Below are positions 34,381 to 43,368 of a stretch of 49,462 bases of DNA, piece after piece. The notes below the pieces were generated by a model. It made no database searches, was not told the DNA's origin, and saw only the letters and a list, made by a program, of their open reading frames with translations. Made by a program: the position numbers and the translations under genes. How positions within the stretch are numbered: the first letter of the stretch is position 1; each line of letters opens with the position of its first letter. Source of the DNA: CAZSMK01 sp964608095 (lineage in GTDB: Bacteria; Sumerlaeota; Sumerlaeia; MWCT01; JAGHBZ01); assembly GCA_964608095.1 (NCBI GenBank), contig CAZSMK010000067.1:1-49462 (forward strand). Direction: 5' to 3'.

Positions 34381-35481
34381 CTACCCATCAAACCCGGAGA
34401 TGATGCCGCCGCTATCGCTGGAAGACTGAACGCCCTTGATAAAGCGGCGATAAGCATATACGTCGCGGCAGTAGTTTTCCCCTTCCTCTTCGGTAATTTT
34501 ATTTGCGCGGACCAGGTTGGCAAGCGCCTGGTCGAAGGTTTGCATAGATTCTTCGCCGCCTTTCATGACTCCATAGATATCGGCGATGCGATTATCGCTT
34601 ATTAATTTTGAAATCATGTCTGTGCCGATCATGATTTCAAGGGCGGCAATTCTGCCTTTTCCCTCAGGGCGTTTTACAAGATTTTGGGTAATTACGGCTT
34701 TCAGATTGCCGGCAAGCTGTTCAAGCACGAGACCGTGTTCCGATTCCGGGAAGTTGGCAATTATACGTTCTATGGTCTGGATGGCGTTTGTGGTATGAAG
34801 GGTGCTGAAGACCAGGTGGCCGGTTTCAGCGGCTTTGATGGCTGTCCGCATGGTCGCGAGGTCGCGCATCTCACCAAGCAAAATTACATCCGGGTCCTGG
34901 CGCAACGCCTGAATCAAACCGATATTATAATCAAGCACATCATCGCCTACCTCTCGCTGGTTAATGATCGCTTTTTTATTGGTATACGAAAACTCTATTG
35001 GGTCTTCAATGGTCAGTATCGAGACTTTATAGTTTGAATTTATATAATCAATCATTGCCGCCAGGGTGGTGGATTTTCCCGACCCGGTTGGGCCCGTTAC
35101 GACGACCATTCCCCGATGATAACTTGCTATCTTCTTAAGCACCTCGGGCAGCTCCAGCGCTTCTATTGTAGGTATCTCGATTGGAATTAAACGAAGCACA
35201 ATTTTGTAACGCTGACGTTCATAAAAGACAATTACCCGACAGCGAATCAAATCTTTATATTGATACCCTAAATCTATCGCACGGTCTTTTTCCAGTTTCG
35301 GGGACAAATCTTCCTCTCTGAGCGACTTGACGATTTCTTTGATATCTTGTCTCCCAATAGCAGGATGTTTGACAGGTATCAGGACGCCGTCGATGCGAAA
35401 ATAGGGGGGAGAGTTTTCCATAATATGAATATCGGAGGCGTTGACTTTTACCGCCCCTTCTATGAGTTGTTCAATAATCAT
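34381..35481 (-). CDS. Type IV pilus retraction ATPase, PilT paralog 2 (PilT/PilU-like)
   Basis: This 366-residue paralog of the pilT at 14705-15808 keeps Walker A TGPTGSGKST (129-138), the Asp box (EDPIEFSY), Walker B (DPDVILLGEMRD) and the His box (TGHLVFSTLHT). Where PilT has the AIRNLIRE motif it reads DMISKLISDNR, a clear departure that recalls accessory motors such as PilU. The ATG at 35481 lacks a strong ribosome binding site. It is first in an operon with a KaiC-like ATPase and a receiver protein, so I infer an accessory or regulated retraction motor. Confidence 0.92.
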   Translation of the reverse strand: MIIEQLIEGAVKVNASDIHIMENSPPYFRIDGVLIPVKHPAIGRQDIKEIVKSLREEDLSPKLEKDRAIDLGYQYKDLIRCRVIVFYERQRYKIVLRLIPIEIPTIEALELPEVLKKIASYHRGMVVVTGPTGSGKSTTLAAMIDYINSNYKVSILTIEDPIEFSYTNKKAIINQREVGDDVLDYNIGLIQALRQDPDVILLGEMRDLATMRTAIKAAETGHLVFSTLHTTNAIQTIERIIANFPESEHGLVLEQLAGNLKAVITQNLVKRPEGKGRIAALEIMIGTDMISKLISDNRIADIYGVMKGGEESMQTFDQALANLVRANKITEEEGENYCRDVYAYRRFIKGVQSSSDSGGIISGFDG

Positions 35482-35562
35482 ATTATCTTGGCGCCGCTGT
35501 TTGGCTACTCCGCACTACGAAAGATATCGCCTTTCAAGGCACTTGTTCCTCATAATTGTACT

Positions 35563-35568
35563 ATTATA
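35563..35568 (-). promoter_or_regulatory. Possible -10 box for pilT2-kaiC-cheY
   Basis: A perfect TATAAT reads on the minus strand about 80 bp before pilT2. No matching -35 box is seen at the right distance, so activator-dependent use or no use are both possible. The rest of 35482-35741 shows nothing gene-like. Confidence 0.3.
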
Positions 35569-35741
35569 TACCAACATGTTACAAGACTCTTATATGTCTC
35601 ATCGACGCAGTATGCATTTTTATGAGAAGTTTTTGTCAAGGTATTTTCGAAAGGGAGGGATAAAATCAAGAAAGGCGTTCTCAAAGAGGAATCAGGGAAT
35701 TAATATATTCCTGCCGGATGTAGAGGAGTATGGGAAAAGTC

Positions 35742-36515
35742 TTATTCTTCGGTTGTTTCTTCACGAGTTGATTCTGCTGCCGGCGCTGCTTTCAGCGTCC
35801 CATCTTCATTAAGAAGGTCATAGGGTGTAAGATTGGTTGTTACAATGTTGTACTTTCCGGGTGGTACTTGTTTAAGCGGTTTAGGAGACACCAGGTATAC
35901 TTTACCCTCGATTTCGATCTCTTCGCCTGTAGCTCGCTTGAGCCATTCATACGCGAATTCCTGGAGTTTGAGCTTGTTATTCTCAACCCACGTACGATAG
36001 GTATCGCGCTGCCATATCCGGTCTTCAATTCTACCCAGCAATGATATGAAATTGTTGTAATATCTTTTTGCTACATTTTGAGCTTGCGTGCTATGTGAAT
36101 CGTACAGATCTTGAACCTGCGCCTCAATGGTAGCAGGATCAGCAAAATTCATGTCTTTAACGGTCTTATCCAGTGATACCCCGCCCAGCATCTCTTGGTG
36201 GATATACTTTTCCCATAATTTTAATTGTTCCCAATAATATTGCCATTCCGCCACAGCTCGTGGATCATAATTCTGCTGTTGTCCCTGGGGAAGATATTCC
36301 GTTATGTCCGCAAGTATTTCACCCATCCGCTCCTCATCCTTTGTCTTCTTCTCACTCAGGGTGTATCTCACTCGCCTTACTACGCTCCCATCATCGGTTT
36401 CTATTTCCTCGTAACGATAGGCGTAAGGTTCAACCGTCTCCTGTGCAATTACCAACTCCGGGAGGAGCAGTAGCGCCAGAAACGCTATCATAAGTGTGCA
36501 GTATTTTATATACAT
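35742..36515 (-). CDS. Exported protein of unknown function
   Basis: I do not recognise this 257-residue protein. It begins with a clear signal peptide (MIAFLALLLLPELVIAQ, cut after AQ or nearby). The mature part is rich in charged helices with many tryptophans and tyrosines (AEWQYYWEQLKLWEKYIHQ; RRIEDR-like helices near residue 160), then a beta segment (EEIEIEGKVYLVSPKPL, GKYNIVTTNLTPYDLL) and an acidic, alanine-rich end. The start follows AGGGAAAAATT. It lies 74 bp downstream of the Hsp70 gene on the same strand and may be transcribed with it, but a periplasmic protein cannot be a direct client of a cytoplasmic chaperone after export. Confidence 0.75.
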   Translation of the reverse strand: MYIKYCTLMIAFLALLLLPELVIAQETVEPYAYRYEEIETDDGSVVRRVRYTLSEKKTKDEERMGEILADITEYLPQGQQQNYDPRAVAEWQYYWEQLKLWEKYIHQEMLGGVSLDKTVKDMNFADPATIEAQVQDLYDSHSTQAQNVAKRYYNNFISLLGRIEDRIWQRDTYRTWVENNKLKLQEFAYEWLKRATGEEIEIEGKVYLVSPKPLKQVPPGKYNIVTTNLTPYDLLNEDGTLKAAPAAESTREETTEE

Positions 36516-36589
36516 AATTTTTCCCTGTAAAAGATATTTATACTTCTATGTTGAATCTTATATTTTGTGAAATCAAGCAAAAAACTCAA

Positions 36590-38323
36590 TTATCCATCAA
36601 AATCAGTATCAAACCGTGCCCTTCTCTTTTCATCTTCAGAAGGTTTATCATCAAGGTCAAGGGAAGATTCAGCATCTTCGAGGGTCGGCTCCCCAACCTC
36701 TTCCATTTTTTCTTCATTTTCTTCGTCTTGTCCTATGAAGTTGTCGCTTTCCGCTTCCTCTTCTTCCGGTAGGGGAGTTGCGTTTATCTGCGACATGGCT
36801 TGTTGATCCATTGGTGTCGCAAGAATTTCCTGATATTCTTCGACGGTGATTTCCATTCTTTGACCGGAGGAGATATCGACAGCGCTTACATTTAATATAC
36901 CATTAGCATCGATCTGGAACTTGACTTCAATTTCAGGGATTTCTTTAGGAGCAGGAAGAATATCGGTGAGCTTGAAAAACGCCAGGGTATGATTTTGACT
37001 TGCGAATGGCGATTCTCCCTGTAATACATGAATTCTCACCGTTGTCTGGTTATCCACAGTGGTGGTAAATTTTTTATAGGCTGAGGTAGGAATATTCGAG
37101 TTCCGCGGGATGATCGTAGAGAATTTATCATTCTCGGTCTCAATACCCAGGGAGTAGGGAGTTATATCCAGGAGAAGCACTTCGGCGAGGCTTCCCTCGA
37201 TGATGGCGGTTTGAATTGCAGCGCCCAGGGCAACCGCTTCGTCCGGGTTTATGCCCTTGCTGGGATCCTTCTTGAAAATTTTGGATGCCATTTCTTGCAC
37301 CGCCGGTATCCGGGTTGATCCTCCCACGAGTAAAATCTCTTTGAGTTCCTCCGAAGATATTCCGGCGTCGTGTAATGCCCGGCGACAGGGAGGAATCAAC
37401 TTTTCAAGAAGAGGCTCAACAAGTTCGTTGAACTCTTCCCTCGTAATCTCATCACTAAAATGTTTGACTCCCTCAGCGTCGGCATAGAGAAAAGGGATAT
37501 TAATAGTGGTTTTTCTGAGAAAAGAAAGTTCGCATTTAACCTTCTCTGCCGACTCCCTGACCCTGCGGTGAACTTCAATATTATCGAATATACTCATGCC
37601 GAACTGTTTTTGTATTTTCTCATCGATATAGTTAACGAGCAGATCATCGATGTCATCGCCACCCAGATGGGTATTACCGGCGGATGATTTTACTTCGAGA
37701 ACGTTGCCTCCCACCTCGAGGATGGAAATATCAAATGTCCCCCCACCAAAGTCAAACACGGCTATAAGACCTTCGTCCTCTTCCTTGATCCCATACGCAA
37801 GGCTGGCTGCAGTCGGTTCATTGATTATGCGTGTCACTGTAAGTCCTGCTAACTCGGCTGCGCGTTTTGTCGCCTGACGTTGTCCGTCGTTGAAATATGC
37901 AGGCACCGTTATTACTGCATGCTCGACCGTGCTGTTGAGATATTCCTCTGCGGTGTTTTTTATGTGCTTCAACAATTCTGCGGAAATCTTCTCTGGACTT
38001 AGAATATTACCATTGATTTCTACAGCAGCGCCTCCTTCATCATCTTGGACGACTTTATAGGTAAGGCTTTTTGTGTGTTCCTTCACGTCCTCATAGCGTT
38101 GTCCCATAAAGCGTTTGATGGAATAGATGGTCGATTGAGGTTGGACAAGAAGAAGACGTTTTGCTACGGCGCCGACGACACAATTTCCATGAGCGTCGTA
38201 ATTAACCACAGAGGGAATTACTTTGCCTCCTTCCGGCGAAGGAATAACCTCTGCTCGGTTTCCAGAAAAAAAGGCAACCACCGAATTGGTGGTTCCCAGG
38301 TCTATGCCGATACTTGATGTCAT
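36590..38323 (-). CDS. Hsp70 (DnaK-type) chaperone without a helical lid
   Basis: This 577-residue Hsp70 has an intact nucleotide-binding domain: GIDLGTTNSVVAFF at the start, IINEPTAASLAYG (167-179), VFDFGGGTFDIS (189-200) and LVGGSTRIPAVQEM. The DITPYSLGIE linker region and a beta substrate-binding domain ending near FQIDANGILNVSAVD follow. After about residue 500 the ~100-residue helical lid of DnaK is missing and replaced by a ~60-residue very acidic tail (EEEEAESDNF, GQDEENEEKMEE) that ends RRARFDTDFDG. It starts 15 bp after a J-domain/TPR gene. I infer a specialised chaperone with fast client exchange, separate from a housekeeping DnaK elsewhere. Confidence 0.9.
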   Translation of the reverse strand: MTSSIGIDLGTTNSVVAFFSGNRAEVIPSPEGGKVIPSVVNYDAHGNCVVGAVAKRLLLVQPQSTIYSIKRFMGQRYEDVKEHTKSLTYKVVQDDEGGAAVEINGNILSPEKISAELLKHIKNTAEEYLNSTVEHAVITVPAYFNDGQRQATKRAAELAGLTVTRIINEPTAASLAYGIKEEDEGLIAVFDFGGGTFDISILEVGGNVLEVKSSAGNTHLGGDDIDDLLVNYIDEKIQKQFGMSIFDNIEVHRRVRESAEKVKCELSFLRKTTINIPFLYADAEGVKHFSDEITREEFNELVEPLLEKLIPPCRRALHDAGISSEELKEILLVGGSTRIPAVQEMASKIFKKDPSKGINPDEAVALGAAIQTAIIEGSLAEVLLLDITPYSLGIETENDKFSTIIPRNSNIPTSAYKKFTTTVDNQTTVRIHVLQGESPFASQNHTLAFFKLTDILPAPKEIPEIEVKFQIDANGILNVSAVDISSGQRMEITVEEYQEILATPMDQQAMSQINATPLPEEEEAESDNFIGQDEENEEKMEEVGEPTLEDAESSLDLDDKPSEDEKRRARFDTDFDG

Positions 38324-38338
38324 TATTCGGGCGCTCTC

Positions 38339-39100
38339 TTAATAGAATTTTCTTTTTTGAAAACGATTGAATAGTTTCACAAATATTGATTTCGGCTCTT
38401 TTTGTCCGAACCCTAATGCGTTTAATCGTTCTCGCGCAATCACATTACTGGTATCCCAGTGCAGCACATCTTCATACGTCTTCTTGGCGAGAGAGGTGCT
38501 CCCGATAATCTCGTAAATTTCTCCAAGGCGAAGTTTAGTATCGGGATTATATGGTTGAAGTTCGATGGCTTTCTTGCACAAATCAATAGCCCGGCTGATG
38601 CTTTGACGGCTTTTAACTAAAGCAAGGGCGAGATACGTATAGTAGCGAGGTTCTTCTGGTTCGTTTTTCAGCGCGACTTCAAAGAAATCAATCGCATGCC
38701 CATATTCCTTTAAACGATATACTCGAAGTCCCTTGTTGAAGGCTCGACGCCCAACCGATACTCTTTCCGTTCGTGGAGCTCCCCTAACATTTGTCGCTCC
38801 TTGCGCTGATTCGGTGGGAATCGGGGATTTTTTCATCTGCTCCGTTTCAGACGCTTTTGCTGTACTCCACTCGCTTTTGATTCCCCGCGTTTTGTCATAT
38901 TCCCTGCGGCGGTTTGTGTCTTTCAGTGTGTTGTACGCCTCTGAAATCAATGCAAACTTTTCTTCGAATTTCCTTACTTCATCATCATCTCGGGCTTTAT
39001 CGGGATGGTATTTTTGGGCTAATTTGTAGTAAATACGACGTATTTCTTTATCAGAAGTCTGGGGTGTTACCCCCAATATCTGATAATAATCAGGTTTCAT
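38339..39100 (-). CDS. J-domain protein with TPR repeats
   Basis: The first ~70 residues of this 253-residue protein are a J-domain (DYYQILGVTPQTSDKEI, with the HPD motif at 32-34 in KYHPDK). It has no Gly/Phe region, zinc finger or DnaJ C-terminal domain. A polar linker (about 75-115) leads to about three TPRs (RAFNKGLRVYRLKEYGHAI, then EPRYYTYLALALVKSRQS and PYNPDTKLRLGEIYEIIGS). Such type-III J-proteins recruit Hsp70 to particular complexes. The adjacent lid-less Hsp70 is the obvious partner. AGGATTAAGTGAA precedes the start, 119 bp after valS. Confidence 0.9.
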   Translation of the reverse strand: MKPDYYQILGVTPQTSDKEIRRIYYKLAQKYHPDKARDDDEVRKFEEKFALISEAYNTLKDTNRRREYDKTRGIKSEWSTAKASETEQMKKSPIPTESAQGATNVRGAPRTERVSVGRRAFNKGLRVYRLKEYGHAIDFFEVALKNEPEEPRYYTYLALALVKSRQSISRAIDLCKKAIELQPYNPDTKLRLGEIYEIIGSTSLAKKTYEDVLHWDTSNVIARERLNALGFGQKEPKSIFVKLFNRFQKRKFY

Positions 39101-39219
39101 TTCACTTAATCCTATTTGTTTGTCTACAGGCTACCACTGTCGTTGAAAAACTCAATAATTCATTACATACATAGAGTCAATGAATGATAACCTTTTAATA
39201 TGTCAATTATCTACAAATT

Positions 39220-41964
39220 TTATTCTGTCAGCTCCACCATTTTTTCTCGTATCTTTTCAAGTTCCGTCTGAACTCGTTGTAAACGCTTTTTTTCTTTTTC
39301 TACTACATCAGCAGGAGCCTTGCTTATAAAGTTTTCATTGCTTAACTTCTTCTGTACAGCCTTTTGTTCGGTTTCAAGTTTGTCAATCTCTTTTTGCAAT
39401 CTTTCGATTTCGCGTTCACGCAACGACTCGGGTAATTTTACCGCAACGACTATGTCGCCTTCAACCCCAACCGAATGAAATCCCTTTTCTTTTCCTGCCG
39501 CCCCTTGCTGAATAGTGAAAGAACCTAACCGAAGGAGGGTTTCAAAATAGTTTCTGTGTGCCTCGAGTGTGGCAACGCTTTCGGTTGTGGGCGCAAATAT
39601 TTTGAGATCGACTTCTTCACCGGGTGGCACGTTCATTTCGCCGCGAATATTGCGTGCAGTACGAATCAAGTTCTGGATCAGGTTCATACGGTTTTCCGCT
39701 GCAGGAGTGATAATATCTACTCTCTCATCAACGGACAACCAGGGAGCAATGACCAGTGAATCCGTCTTAAGCGCATCTTGCATGTCGCCCATAAACGAGG
39801 GAAGTCTTAACTTCGGTTCTCCATAACGGTCTTGCACTATTTGCCACATCTCCTCCGTGACAAAAGGAATAATGGGATGAAAAAGCCGGTAGATACCCTC
39901 GAGAATTCTAATCAGGATCGATTGTGCTATTCTTCGGCTCGATGCTTTCTCCTCGTCAAAGTCCGGTTTAGCTTGACTGTACAAGCGAGGTTTAACCAGC
40001 TCGATATACCAGTCGCAGAATTCATGCCAGACAAAATGATAGAGGATATTGACCATCTCGTTGAATTTATAGTCCTCGAGGGCTTTATTGACCTCGTAAA
40101 TGACGGTATAAAAACGGCTTAAAATCCAGCGGTCTGCGAGTTCCAGAGTGTCAAGAGACAAGTCGGCGTCGAGTTCGGACAGGTCCAGGTCGGCAGTGTT
40201 TAAAAAGACGAAACGCGATGCGTTCCAGAGTTTATTGAGAAAATTTCGATACCCCTCGAACCTTTTTTCGGAGAGACAGATTTTTCTGCCATGAGCAGCG
40301 TATGCGCAAAGGGTTAGTCGCAACGAGTCCGCTCCATATTCGTCGATTATGTCAAGAGGATCAATGGCGTTTCCCTTGCTCTTGCTCATTTTGTCGCCGT
40401 GTTCATCGAAGATTATAGCGTTGATATAGACATCTCTAAACGGAACGTCGCTCATGAATTTCAAGCCTGTCATAATCATGCGCGCGACCCAGAAAAAGAT
40501 GATGTCATGGCCTGTGACAAGCACGCTTGTGGGATAAAAGGTCTGAAGGTCTTCGGTATTGTCGGGCCAACCAAGCGTAGAGAAGGGCCACAGAGCGGAA
40601 GAAAACCAGGTATCCAGCACGTCTTCATCCTGAACGAGTCGTGTTCCGCCGCAGGAAGAACATGTCGCCGGTTCTCCTTCGGCGACCACTTCTATATGCC
40701 CGCAATCCTGACAATACCACGCCGGTATACGATGTCCCCACCAGAGTTGTCTCGAAATACACCAATCCCGGACGTTCTCGAGCCAGCTGAAATAGGTGTT
40801 TTCCCATTGAGAAGGGATAAACCGTGTCTCTCCCTTTTTCACCGCCTCTATGGCAAGCTCTGCGAGCGGTTGCATCTTTACGAACCACTGATATGAAATG
40901 TAAGGTTCTACCACGGTCTCACAACGATAACAATGTCCTATAGAATGGGTATAGGGCTCGATTTTTTCTATTGCACCCATCTTCTCGAGGTCCTGTACTA
41001 TCTTTTTCCTGCATTCGTACCTGTCCATTCCTTCGTAAGGACCGCCATGTTCGTTTATGGTTGCATCGGGACGGAGCACATTGATCTCATCGAGATGATG
41101 TCGTTTTCCTACGAGGTAGTCGTTAGGATCATGTGCTGGGGTAATTTTTACTACGCCGGTGCCGAATTCCTTTTGGACGTATTCGTCCGCAATAATGGGC
41201 ATTCTTCGATTGAGTATCGGCAGAATGCAGTATTTCCCTACAAGATCACGATACCGTTCATCGTCCGGATGCACGGCTACGGCAGTGTCTCCAAGCATAG
41301 TCTCCGGACGTGTGGTCGCCACCACTACATGACCTGAGCCATCTTCCAACTTGTATTTCACATACCAGAGATTGCCCTGATGCTCCCTATGTTCGACTTC
41401 GTCATCGGAGAGTGCGGTGGAACACCGGGGACACCAGTTAATAATATAGGTGTCTTTGTAGATTAATCCTTCATCGTAAAGACGCTTAAAGGCTGTACGA
41501 ACGGCTCGCGCTAATCCCTCATCAAGCGTAAACCGCAACCTTGACCAATCACAGCTTGCGCCCAATCGTTTTAATTGTTCTATGATTATACCGCCGTATT
41601 TTTGTTTCCATTCCCAGCAACGCTTGACGAACTCTTCTCTTCCAATGTCTTCTCGTCGAATGCCTTCTTTGAGCAGGCTTCGTTCAACCACGTTCTGAGT
41701 TGCGATGCCCGCATGGTCGGTTCCCGGCAACCAGAGAGTGATGTATCCCTCCATCCTGCGCCAGCGTGTAAGTACATCTTGTAGCGTGTTGTTGAGCGCA
41801 TGTCCCATGTGCAATATACCCGTTATATTAGGCGGCGGGATTACTATACAAAACGATTCCTTTTCCCGTTCTATGAGTGGTGTGAAATAGCCTTTTTTCT
41901 CCCATACCTCATATCTTTTCTGTTCCATGCCGGATGGTGTATAACGAGTTCCGAGATCCTTCAT
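39220..41964 (-). CDS. valS: Valyl-tRNA synthetase
   Basis: ValS charges tRNA-Val and edits mischarged threonine. At 914 residues it is a normal bacterial length. Seen: PPPNITGILHMGHALNN (HIGH-type motif HMGH at 52-55), the CP1 editing domain with TTRPETMLGDTAVAVHP, the DKMSKSKGNAIDP loop near residue 525, the anticodon-binding domain, and a C-terminal coiled coil (ESLREREIERLQKEIDKLE). GGAGAG precedes the start by about 8 bp. It heads a same-strand series with the J-protein and Hsp70, though a 119-bp gap makes co-transcription uncertain. Confidence 0.97.
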   Translation of the reverse strand: MKDLGTRYTPSGMEQKRYEVWEKKGYFTPLIEREKESFCIVIPPPNITGILHMGHALNNTLQDVLTRWRRMEGYITLWLPGTDHAGIATQNVVERSLLKEGIRREDIGREEFVKRCWEWKQKYGGIIIEQLKRLGASCDWSRLRFTLDEGLARAVRTAFKRLYDEGLIYKDTYIINWCPRCSTALSDDEVEHREHQGNLWYVKYKLEDGSGHVVVATTRPETMLGDTAVAVHPDDERYRDLVGKYCILPILNRRMPIIADEYVQKEFGTGVVKITPAHDPNDYLVGKRHHLDEINVLRPDATINEHGGPYEGMDRYECRKKIVQDLEKMGAIEKIEPYTHSIGHCYRCETVVEPYISYQWFVKMQPLAELAIEAVKKGETRFIPSQWENTYFSWLENVRDWCISRQLWWGHRIPAWYCQDCGHIEVVAEGEPATCSSCGGTRLVQDEDVLDTWFSSALWPFSTLGWPDNTEDLQTFYPTSVLVTGHDIIFFWVARMIMTGLKFMSDVPFRDVYINAIIFDEHGDKMSKSKGNAIDPLDIIDEYGADSLRLTLCAYAAHGRKICLSEKRFEGYRNFLNKLWNASRFVFLNTADLDLSELDADLSLDTLELADRWILSRFYTVIYEVNKALEDYKFNEMVNILYHFVWHEFCDWYIELVKPRLYSQAKPDFDEEKASSRRIAQSILIRILEGIYRLFHPIIPFVTEEMWQIVQDRYGEPKLRLPSFMGDMQDALKTDSLVIAPWLSVDERVDIITPAAENRMNLIQNLIRTARNIRGEMNVPPGEEVDLKIFAPTTESVATLEAHRNYFETLLRLGSFTIQQGAAGKEKGFHSVGVEGDIVVAVKLPESLREREIERLQKEIDKLETEQKAVQKKLSNENFISKAPADVVEKEKKRLQRVQTELEKIREKMVELTE

Positions 41965-42071
41965 TAAAAAACTCTCCGTTTGTTTGTACTTCGTGTATTC
42001 AAGGTGTGGATTATACCGAACCTAAAAACAATGACGCAATACTTAAACCACCCATTGAGCCGTCATTTCGG

Positions 42072-43088
42072 TTAAATGAACTTATCACGGTATGCAAAAA
42101 GCGAAAAGACGCCACCGGTATGAATGAAAATAACATAAGAATCTTCAGGGAATTTCCCTTTAATCATAAGCTCACGCAGTCCATAGAACGCTTTACCGGT
42201 GTAAACCGGATCGAGCAGAATTCCCTCACTCCGTGCAACCATCCTGATCGTCTCGATTACTTCGGGGTAGGGTATAGCATACCCTTCACCGACGTAGCCT
42301 TCGACAATTTCGGGCGCTAATGTATCAAGATTGATCGAGTTGAAATATTTATTCTTGAATTCCGTGGCGATGGTTCTTACCTGGTTCTCGAAGTATGCGG
42401 CATCATCGCATACATTTATTGCCAGAATCTTTATGTCGTCGCGTTCGAGTATTTGTTTACCCAGTAAGAGGCCGGCAAGCGTTCCGCCGGAGCCTGCCGC
42501 ACTCACGATATAGAATACTTTATCACGAAGAAGACGGTTTCGCTCCTTGAGTTGATCTATTTGTCGGCATAATTCATCAAATGCCCTTATATACCCCCAT
42601 GCACCAGTTGCCACTGAACCCCCTATGGGAAAGTAGTAGGTTTTCATGCCTCGCTTCTCGTAGAACTCGAGAGTATCGTCAAGGATCTCCTGGTAATTTT
42701 TTCGAAACTCATCGGCAGGGTGAAAACGTATCTCCGCACCGAAAAGCCTGTCGAGCAACAGATTGCCGTCGTAGGGGTAAGAAGATTCTCCCCTTAGTAA
42801 GAGGTGACATTTCAGCCCGAGTTTTGCGCATGCAGCGGCAGTAGCTCGGCAATGATTAGACTGCACTCCACCTGCGGTTATTATGACGTCGGCTTTTTCA
42901 CTCTGCGCCTCCGCAAGGAGAAATTCCAGCTTTCTGATTTTGTTCCCTGACAACCCACATCCCGTAAAATCGTCACGTTTAAAAAACAACCGCTCCGCTC
43001 CTCCCAATTGCTTTGTTAGACGTTCCGCATACTGCAGCGGAGTTGGTGTATTAGCAAGATAGCGCCGTTCCGGATAATCTATTCCCAT
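42072..43088 (-). CDS. D-cysteine desulfhydrase / ACC deaminase-like PLP enzyme
   Basis: This 338-residue fold-type II PLP enzyme belongs to the family of D-cysteine desulfhydrase, L-cysteate sulfo-lyase and ACC deaminase. PLP lysine is K50 in GLSGNKIRKLEFLLAEA; GGVQSNHCRATAAACAKLGL and AAGSGGTLAGLLLG bind the cofactor phosphate. Which substrate it uses cannot be decided without checking the specificity residues. GAAGGAGCAGGTAAA precedes the start. It is monocistronic or leads weakly into valS 107 bp downstream. Confidence 0.88.
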   Translation of the reverse strand: MGIDYPERRYLANTPTPLQYAERLTKQLGGAERLFFKRDDFTGCGLSGNKIRKLEFLLAEAQSEKADVIITAGGVQSNHCRATAAACAKLGLKCHLLLRGESSYPYDGNLLLDRLFGAEIRFHPADEFRKNYQEILDDTLEFYEKRGMKTYYFPIGGSVATGAWGYIRAFDELCRQIDQLKERNRLLRDKVFYIVSAAGSGGTLAGLLLGKQILERDDIKILAINVCDDAAYFENQVRTIATEFKNKYFNSINLDTLAPEIVEGYVGEGYAIPYPEVIETIRMVARSEGILLDPVYTGKAFYGLRELMIKGKFPEDSYVIFIHTGGVFSLFAYRDKFI

Positions 43089-43135
43089 TTTACCTGCTCC
43101 TTCTTTAAATCTCTTTCTTCATTTCAGGTCTAAGG

Positions 43136-43164
43136 ATTATATTCTTTCCTGAAAATAAGACCAA
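43136..43164 (-). promoter_or_regulatory. Promoter of the D-cysteine desulfhydrase-like gene
   Basis: On the minus strand a perfect TATAAT (43136-43141) is 17 bp from TTGGTC (43159-43164), about 50 bp before the start codon. Confidence 0.5.
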
Positions 43165-43231
43165 AATCAATGTTATTATAAAAACGCCAATGAAGCAAGA
43201 GGCACTCCCTTTTCCCCGCACGTCTCACCGT

Positions 43232-43255
43232 GCGCGCACGCGTGAGTGTGCGCGC
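43232..43255. repeat. GC-rich inverted repeat
   Basis: GCGCGCAC (43232-43239) and GTGCGCGC (43248-43255) pair around an 8-nt loop. It resembles the element at 192-209. Confidence 0.5.
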
Positions 43256-43302
43256 TATCAAAATCGCTATCGTTATCAAAATCGAGTTTTTTTAAGAATT
43301 TC

Positions 43303-43317
43303 ATTCGGGTCCGAACG
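43303..43317. repeat. TTCGG-type inverted repeat
   Basis: ATTCGGGTCCGAACG contains a TTCGG/CCGAA stem with a 2-nt centre. Related sequences are at 294-307 (ATTCGGGACGAACG) and 49442-49462. Confidence 0.45.
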
Positions 43318-43340
43318 ATTATTCTTTAGCGCAACTTCGC

Positions 43341-43368
43341 TACTGTAGGATAAGCGTCCTCGCTTGTC
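43341..43368 (-). repeat. Dispersed intergenic repeat, copy 4 (inverted)
   Basis: Read on the minus strand it is GACAAGCGAGGACGCTTATC followed by CTACAGTA, almost identical to 44-75 and about 43 kb away in opposite orientation. Confidence 0.7.
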
